From the NCBI RefSeq assembly GCF_900209925.1, contig NZ_LT907978.1:3257001-3321000 (forward strand): DNA of 64,000 bases, in the 5' to 3' direction. The notes under the pieces were generated by a model. That model made no database searches, was not told the origin of the DNA, and was given only the letters and a program-made list of their open reading frames with translations. This document shows, piece after piece, positions 58,614 to 64,000 of this stretch. This DNA comes from Anaerobutyricum hallii (GTDB lineage: Bacteria; Bacillota; Clostridia; Lachnospirales; Lachnospiraceae). The translations under genes and the position numbers were made by a program. How positions within the stretch are numbered: the stretch's first letter is position 1; every line of letters begins with the position of its first letter.

Positions 58614-60101
58614 TCTATGTTCCTTTCCTGATTTTATTTCTTCTGTGTTTGTTTTTTCTCGATTTTGTAGTGTCTGTTCCTTTTGTTTTTCTTCTTGCTT
58701 TTCTTCTTGCTTCTGTCTTTGTCTCTCTAACTGTTCCTGTATTTTTACTTTTTGCTGCTGCTTTTTTCTTTGCTTTTTACGCTCCGATTCCCAGGAACTT
58801 ACGGCTGCCTCGGCATCCTGTGTTGACCACTTTTCCGGAAGCTTTCCGTTTTGACCTTTACCAGAAGCGTTATCAAATATATTCTGACTGATGCTGTCAG
58901 GATTCTTCTTCCTGCGATGTTTCGGACGATACTGGTTCCACTCCTCATAAAATGGTTCCGGTTCTGACACAGAATTCGGCAGCTTTTTGCCATTGCCAAA
59001 ATAATAGTCTACCACTCTCTCCGCAGATTTGTCATCAAAATAATCATTATGCAAATGCGCAAAGCTTTCTACTTTTTTCAAATCCCACTGCTCATTTTTC
59101 ATGCAGTCAATCAAATCCTGCATATTTTCTACGATCGGACCGGGTGCTGTCTTTTCATAATCAAAATAAAAACCTCGATCTTTACTTAAATACCAGTCTT
59201 TGTCAAATGCATAAAGGATGATCGGACGGTTTAAAAGAGAATATTCTACTGCAATCGAAGAATAGTCCGCAATTAAAATGTCCGTCATGCAAAGCAGCTT
59301 ACGGACATTCGGATAATCGGTCATATTTGCTACCGTTTCAGGTACTTTGGCAGACTGAATCTGTGGATGAAGACGTACCATTAAGAAATAGTCTTCCCCA
59401 AGTTCTTTCTGAAATGCATCAAAATCAAACGCTTCTAAAAGCTTTTTATCATGTTCTTCCTCCCCACGAAAAGTCGGTGCATAAAGAACAAGCTTCTTTC
59501 CTTTCATTTCCGGATATTGTTCACTAAGTTCTTCCTTCCACGCAGCAATATCATGCTTTCTGAAAAAATAGTCCACCTGTGGGCATCCGATACAGATTAC
59601 CTTTTCTTTCGGTGCTATAAAAGCCTCTGCATAATTATCTCTGATATTTTTAGAACTTGCCAGTATATGATCTGTATTTTGGGTTGCTGCTTCTAACTCT
59701 TTTAACACTGCCGGATCCGTTTCAGAAGAACCGCCAAACTTCTTAAAAGATCCCATCCCATGCCAAAGCTGAACTACCTTTGTCTCATCCGACAGCTTCA
59801 TATATCCAAGCGGCAAAAAATTGTCATTCAAAAAAATATGGGATGAAGTCGCCATTCGAAAAGCCTTTATAGTAAAAAGCTTTAGCAAGCCTCCCAGATT
59901 ACGTGGACTCACTTCATAATCTGCATGCGTGATAATATTAAAATGAAAAGGTAACCCTCTTTTTTCACATTCATTTTTTATCTCAAACAGGCTTCCTGTT
60001 CCACCGGTGTTTAACTTCTCCACGAGGGTGATCTGATTCTTCTTTACCTTCCATTTGCGAAAGAAATTAAAAAAGCCTGCAAATATTTTATTTGTATTCA
60101 A
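58023..60101 (-). CDS. CDP-glycerol glycerophosphotransferase fused to peptidyl-tRNA hydrolase
   Basis: The frame is open for 692 residues. Residues 1-380 are a TagB/TagF-type transferase without the beta domain: [71 protein letters not shown]. Residues about 385-496 are a charged Lys/Gln/Glu linker ([16 protein letters not shown]), probably coiled. Residues 497-692 are a complete Pth: [23 protein letters not shown] (in parts; catalytic His), [37 protein letters not shown] (in parts; catalytic Asp). The internal ATG at 58613 has AGGAAAGGA upstream, so free Pth may also be made. The leader carries the CGAGAGTAC motif at 60129. Confidence 0.85.
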   Translation of the reverse strand: [692 protein letters not shown]

Positions 60102-60128
60102 TGTATCTAACCTCCACTGTACATCTAA

Positions 60129-60153
60129 TGTACTCTCGGAATCTTTTTGTGCC
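60129..60153 (-). promoter_or_regulatory. leader motif CGAGAGTAC upstream of the fusion gene
   Basis: On the minus strand GGCACAAAAAGATTCCGAGAGTACA lies 28 nt before the start codon. It matches the 3' arm of the leader hairpins at 1617 and 5095; I do not find the 5' arm here. Confidence 0.5.
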
Positions 60154-60324
60154 GTTCTGTAATATATAGTTAAAAATCAATTCTCAAAAGTTCTACCTAA
60201 TATTTTTCCATAACAACATAAATAACATATGTTTTTTAGTATATCATAGATTATGCATTTTCTAAAAAGAAAAATTTTCGAATAGCAAAATGACTCTTGC
60301 AATCTTCAAAAATCTTCATAAAAA

Positions 60325-60365
60325 TATAGCAGGAATTCCATATATTATACAGAAATTCCTGCTAT
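60325..60365 (-). terminator. intrinsic terminator after spoVG
   Basis: ATAGCAGGAATT (60325-60336) pairs perfectly with AATTCCTGCTAT (60354-60365). On the minus strand it is followed by ATTTTTATG. The rest of 60154-60424 is AT-rich without a gene. Confidence 0.85.
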
Positions 60366-60424
60366 AAGGTTAAGAGTTGTTTTACGTCAGCCCCTTTATC
60401 TTCTAAGTTTTGCTACAGTTATAT

Positions 60425-60724
60425 TTATAACGCTACCTCTGCTTCTCCGACTGTTTCCTCTTCCCCCGAGGCCATGATTGCTTCGTATTCCTGAAGAATA
60501 CTTTTCTGGATGATGTCACGAGTATCAGAGTTAATCGGATGTGCGATATCACGATACTCGCCATCGGATGCTTTGCGGCTTGGCATTGCGATAAATAAAC
60601 CTTTTTCTCCGTCAATTACTTTGATATCGTGCACAACAAATGCATTATCAAAAGTTACGGATACGACCGCTTTCATCTTTCCTTCTTTTGCTATTTTTCT
60701 GATTCTTATATCGGTAATCTGCAT
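60425..60724 (-). CDS. spoVG: septation regulator SpoVG
   Basis: A 99-residue protein from ATG 60724 (GGGAGGACAGG upstream). The conserved start [19 protein letters not shown], then [30 protein letters not shown] and [19 protein letters not shown] are those of SpoVG, a small nucleic-acid-binding regulator that affects septation, sporulation and surface or stress genes in Firmicutes. The C-terminus has a short acidic tail. It is 30 bp downstream of glgD on the same strand and probably shares its transcript. Confidence 0.95.
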   Translation of the reverse strand: MQITDIRIRKIAKEGKMKAVVSVTFDNAFVVHDIKVIDGEKGLFIAMPSRKASDGEYRDIAHPINSDTRDIIQKSILQEYEAIMASGEEETVGEAEVAL

Positions 60725-60754
60725 GACCTGTCCTCCCAATAATGTTGTCACTAA

Positions 60755-61879
60755 TTACAGAATGTACCGTACATTCTTCTCAATTACTATCTTAACTTCA
60801 TCATCGGTTCCGACGTAGTTCGTTCCTGGACGAAGAGTATCTCTGCTCTCTACGATACAGTTCTCAATATAGGAGTCATCTCCAATATATACATCATTCA
60901 AAATGATGGAGTTCTTGATAGTACAGTTGTTTCCAATATATACATCTTTAAAGATAATAGAGTTTTCAACCTTACCGTTAACAATACATCCAGAGGAAAT
61001 AATACTGTTCTTTACTTCTGCTCCTGTATTGTATTTTGCTGGCGGAAGGTCATCTACTTTAGAGTATACGTCTGGATACTGTTTGAAGAAGTAATCTCTT
61101 ACGTCTTTCTTCAGGAAGTCCATGTTTGTCTTAAAATAGGAATCTACTGTTGCAATATTTCTCCAGTATGTATCGAGTTTGTAACCGTAAATCTTACGAA
61201 CATTTCTGTAACGAACGAGTACATCCTGTACAAAGTCGTGTCTGTCTTCTCTTGCACAACGCTCAAGAATCTCAATTAAATGGCGTCTTCTGATTACATA
61301 AACACCGATAGATACGTTATTAGAGGAAGCAACGAGTGGCTTCTCTTCAAATTCTACGATTCTTTCGTTCTCATCTAACTTAAGAACACCAAAACGTGTT
61401 AAATCATCATCTGTATCTTTTAATGTTGTGTAAACTACCGTGATATCTGCATTCTTAGCGATATGAGCTTCAATAACCTTGCCGTAATCCATCTTATATA
61501 CACCATCACCTGTTGCGATGATTACATAAGGTTCATGGCTCTTCTTAAGGAAATCAATGTTCTGATAAAGAGCATCTGCTGTTCCCTGATACCATGAGTT
61601 ATTGTTCTTTGTAACAGTAGGAGTAAAAACATAAAGTCCTCCCTGCTTTCTTCCGAAATCCCACCATTTACTTGAACTTAAATGTTCGTTTAAGGAACGA
61701 GCATTAAACTGAGGTAATACCGCTACTTTAGATACGCGGGAATTACTCATATTACTTAATGTAAAATCGATTGCACGATAGCTTCCTGCTACTGGCAGGG
61801 CTGCAATCGCACGTTTATCGGATAATCTTCCAATTCTGTTATTATTACCACCTGCTAAAATAATACCTATAGACTTCAT
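60755..61879 (-). CDS. glgD: glucose-1-phosphate adenylyltransferase regulatory subunit GlgD
   Basis: A 374-residue GlgC paralogue. The N-terminal block MKSIGIILAGGNNNRIGRLSDKRA differs from the active-subunit consensus (GGxGxRL becomes GGNNNRIG), as is typical of GlgD in Firmicutes, where it stimulates GlgC rather than catalysing well itself. The rest follows the family: PVAGSYRAIDFTLSN, WYQGTADALYQNI, GVYKMDYGKVI, FEEKPLVASSNNVSIGVYV and C-terminal beta-helix repeats (NSIIFKDVYIGNNCTIKNSI). It is 20 bp downstream of glgC on the same strand; the two make ADP-glucose for glycogen. Confidence 0.95.
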   Translation of the reverse strand: MKSIGIILAGGNNNRIGRLSDKRAIAALPVAGSYRAIDFTLSNMSNSRVSKVAVLPQFNARSLNEHLSSSKWWDFGRKQGGLYVFTPTVTKNNNSWYQGTADALYQNIDFLKKSHEPYVIIATGDGVYKMDYGKVIEAHIAKNADITVVYTTLKDTDDDLTRFGVLKLDENERIVEFEEKPLVASSNNVSIGVYVIRRRHLIEILERCAREDRHDFVQDVLVRYRNVRKIYGYKLDTYWRNIATVDSYFKTNMDFLKKDVRDYFFKQYPDVYSKVDDLPPAKYNTGAEVKNSIISSGCIVNGKVENSIIFKDVYIGNNCTIKNSIILNDVYIGDDSYIENCIVESRDTLRPGTNYVGTDDEVKIVIEKNVRYIL

Positions 61880-61898
61880 TTATGTCACCTGCCCTCTA

Positions 61899-63158
61899 CT
61901 ATCTGATAATGGATTCGCCGCTTGCCAGAATTCCGTCTGGATAATCTTCTGCTGTTGTCTTTCCTACGATTGCGACATTCTTACCGATCTTAACGTTGGC
62001 CGGGATAACAGAACCTTCACCTATAGTAACTAAGCCGCCACTATAAACCTTAGGTTTATACTTGTTCTCTGCTTCTTCAAATACACCAAGCTCTGCGTTC
62101 TCTCCGACTTCTACGCTCTCTGCAATGATAGACTTCTCAATCTTAGCACCCTTCTTAATCACGGTATTATTCATAATAATAGAGTTCGTAACTACAGCAC
62201 CTTCCTCAATGACAACACCAGCTCCGATTACAGAGTTGGAAATCTCACCGTAAACTTCTGTTCCGTCTCCGACGATGCAGGCATTTACCTTAGAGTCTGC
62301 TGAGAAATACTGTGGTGGAATAACGTCTGTCTTTGTATATATTCTCCAGAACTCTTCGTAAAGGTTAAATTCTGGGATAATATCGATTAATTCCATGTTC
62401 GCTTCCCAATATGCGGAAAGTGTTCCTACGTCCTTCCAGTAACCCTGGTAGTTGTAAGCCATAATCTTATCACCGCGCTGGTGGCAGTAAGGAATTACAT
62501 GCATACCGAAGTCACAGCCAGGCTGTTCGGATAAAGTTTCCAGAGCTTCCTTTAATACTTCCCAGTTAAAGATGTAAATACCCATGGATGCTTTATTACT
62601 TCTTGGGTTCGCTGGTTTCTCTTCGAATTCGAGAATCTGATTATTCTCATCTGTAATTACCAGACCAAAACGGCTGGCATCTTCCCATGGTACTTCATAT
62701 GTAGCCAGTGTGATCTGGGCGTTGTTCTTCTTATGGAACTCAAGCATCAGTTCATAGTCCATCTTATAAATATGGTCACCACCAAGAATAATTACATAAT
62801 CTGGATGATAATACTCCATGAATTCCATGTTCTGATAAATCGCGTTCGCTGTTCCTGTGTACCAGTCAGTATTCTGGCTCTTCTCGTATGGAGGCAGAAT
62901 GGAAACACCACCTATATTACGATCCAAATCCCAAGGAATACCGATACCAATGTGCTGATTCAGTCTCAGTGGCTGATACTGAGTAAGAACACCTACTGTG
63001 TCGATTCCAGAGTTAATACAGTTACTTAACGGAAAATCAATGATTTTGTACTTTCCGCCGAATGCTACTGCCGGTTTCGCTAATTTTGAGGTTAGTACGC
63101 CAAGACGGCTTCCTTGTCCACCAGCTAAGAGCATTGCTATCATTTCTTTTTTTATCAT
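61899..63158 (-). CDS. glgC: glucose-1-phosphate adenylyltransferase
   Basis: A 419-residue enzyme from ATG 63158 (AAAGGGG nine bases upstream; the GTG at 63167 overlaps that site). It makes ADP-glucose from ATP and glucose-1-phosphate, the committed step of glycogen synthesis. Motifs: [38 protein letters not shown] (in parts), [26 protein letters not shown] (catalytic Asp), [20 protein letters not shown] and [15 protein letters not shown]. The C-terminal third is the regulatory beta-helix ([19 protein letters not shown]). An extended -10 promoter TGCTATAAT lies at 63188. First gene of a glgC-glgD-spoVG unit. Confidence 0.96.
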   Translation of the reverse strand: MIKKEMIAMLLAGGQGSRLGVLTSKLAKPAVAFGGKYKIIDFPLSNCINSGIDTVGVLTQYQPLRLNQHIGIGIPWDLDRNIGGVSILPPYEKSQNTDWYTGTANAIYQNMEFMEYYHPDYVIILGGDHIYKMDYELMLEFHKKNNAQITLATYEVPWEDASRFGLVITDENNQILEFEEKPANPRSNKASMGIYIFNWEVLKEALETLSEQPGCDFGMHVIPYCHQRGDKIMAYNYQGYWKDVGTLSAYWEANMELIDIIPEFNLYEEFWRIYTKTDVIPPQYFSADSKVNACIVGDGTEVYGEISNSVIGAGVVIEEGAVVTNSIIMNNTVIKKGAKIEKSIIAESVEVGENAELGVFEEAENKYKPKVYSGGLVTIGEGSVIPANVKIGKNVAIVGKTTAEDYPDGILASGESIIR

Positions 63159-63187
63159 AATAATCACCCCTTTGTCACATAATACTT

Positions 63188-63196
63188 ATTATAGCA
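63188..63196 (-). promoter_or_regulatory. extended -10 element of glgC
   Basis: TGCTATAAT on the minus strand, with TATAAT at 63188-63193, 30 bp before the start codon. No good -35 is seen, as expected with an extended -10. The stretch 63200-63430 is AT-rich without a gene. Confidence 0.5.
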
Positions 63197-63437
63197 CTGA
63201 AATTCCCAAATGGAAAGCATTTTAGCACAAAAAACAAAATATTTTTTTTATTTTTTTATATATTTTGTATCGTCCATATGGTTATCTTTTACATTCAAAT
63301 GTAGAAATCCCACGAAAACAATAGGACATTATAATGAAAAGTACCCTAATACTGGCTGTTTTGGGGATTTTTCAATATACTCTGACACCTTACTATAAGA
63401 TGTGTACAGAAGAGACCTTAAGTATCGCAATTCTTTC

Positions 63438-63466
63438 TTGAATCTCGTTTATCTGTGCGCTATACT
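63438..63466 (+). promoter_or_regulatory. promoter of murC
   Basis: TTGAAT (63438-63443), 17 bp, TATACT (63461-63466). The leader to the ATG at 63582 is about 110 nt and has no recognised structure. Confidence 0.65.
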
Positions 63467-63581
63467 ATAAACGACTTTTTAATAATTAAACTGATTTTTT
63501 TCGCCATATTTATTTATATGTACTCATCAAGTCCTATATGACGGATTTTCTGAGACACATCTTGTGGCAATGGAGGGAAAT

Positions 63582-64000
63582 ATGTATACAATTGATTTTC
63601 AAAAGCCGATTCATGTTCATTTTATCGGTATCGGCGGTATCAGCATGAGTGGTCTTGCTGAAATTTTATTAAACAGACATTTTACAGTTACTGGTTCTGA
63701 TATGCAGGCATCTGATATGACAAAGCATCTTGAAGAGACAGGTGCAAAGGTTGTGATTGGACAGAAAGCAAAGAATATTACCGATGATATCGATCTTGTT
63801 GTTTATACTGCTGCCATTCACGAATCTAACGAAGAATTTGCTGCTGCAAAGAATAAAGGAATCCCTATGATGACCCGCGCAGCTCTCCTTGGACAGATCA
63901 TGGCAAACTTTGCGAAGTCTATCGCCGTTGCCGGAACACATGGAAAGACAACAACAACTTCTATGCTTACTCACATTCTTCTTCAGGCAGATACCGATCC
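63582..64000 (+). CDS. murC: UDP-N-acetylmuramate--L-alanine ligase, N-terminal part
   Basis: The first 139 codons of murC run off the right edge. The ATG at 63582 has GGAGGG seven bases upstream. The reading MYTIDFQKPIHVHFIGIGGISMSGLAEILL (in parts) contains the family's nucleotide-binding GIGGxxMSG, followed by TVTGSDMQASDMT, VVYTAAIHESNEE, and the ATP loop AVAGTHGKTTTTSM. MurC adds L-alanine to UDP-MurNAc in peptidoglycan synthesis in the cytoplasm. It is divergent from glgC. Confidence 0.96.
   Translation, partial: MYTIDFQKPIHVHFIGIGGISMSGLAEILLNRHFTVTGSDMQASDMTKHLEETGAKVVIGQKAKNITDDIDLVVYTAAIHESNEEFAAAKNKGIPMMTRAALLGQIMANFAKSIAVAGTHGKTTTTSMLTHILLQADTD

Overview
The window looks like a chromosomal segment of a low-GC, Gram-positive gut anaerobe of the Clostridia, most likely family Lachnospiraceae. 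I infer this from the AT-rich codon use, strong AGGAGG ribosome sites, the GlgC/GlgD pair, SpoVG, an AbrB-type regulator, CDP-glycerol wall-polymer enzymes and remnants of a Tn1549-like conjugative element. An Anaerobutyricum-like genus is possible, but I cannot prove it from sequence alone. I saw no rRNA, tRNA or CRISPR array.

Layout. 1-6.3 kb: ABC transporter (permease, lipoprotein binding protein), PsiE-like membrane protein, galE, a foldase-like lipoprotein and a NUDIX protein. 6.5-21.8 kb: an accessory island made of pieces: a DUF3783 protein, a deleted DUF1703-type gene, a VOC protein, a Septu-like HNH plus ATPase pair, an Rpn-type nuclease, a lone AAA ATPase with a possible small RNA upstream, an AbiEi/AbiEii toxin-antitoxin pair, and truncated conjugative-element genes (relaxase, YodL/DUF4316, TTRAP, polyvalent protein, HTH protein). 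21.8-34 kb: cell-surface genes. An exopolysaccharide locus is broken by an IS1182-family element and by truncation of its priming transferase; VanZ, sugar nucleotidyltransferases, a CDP-glycerol transferase and a secreted C39-like peptidase follow. 34-41 kb: mazG, a citrate synthase/MarR operon, a leucyl aminopeptidase and a secreted M14 carboxypeptidase. 41-48 kb: a secreted FN3 protein split by a frameshift at a GAAA repeat, a three-gene signal-transduction operon, and a roughly 740-nt apparent transcript carrying five 54-bp repeats. 48-64 kb: an Mrr-like nuclease, an Amt-PII fusion, an RNA methyltransferase, a CBS protein, mfd, a glycerophosphotransferase-Pth fusion, spoVG, glgD, glgC and the start of murC.

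The most unusual feature is a family of large intergenic palindromes. Most copies have arms of 25 or 32-33 bp that match perfectly within a copy while their sequence differs between copies. They are found almost only after gene ends, often as an A-spacer-B composite of about 0.4-0.5 kb in either orientation. A second is the regularly spaced GGAGGTAC repeat transcript at 46.9-47.65 kb. All functional statements come from reading the sequence; no database search was run.
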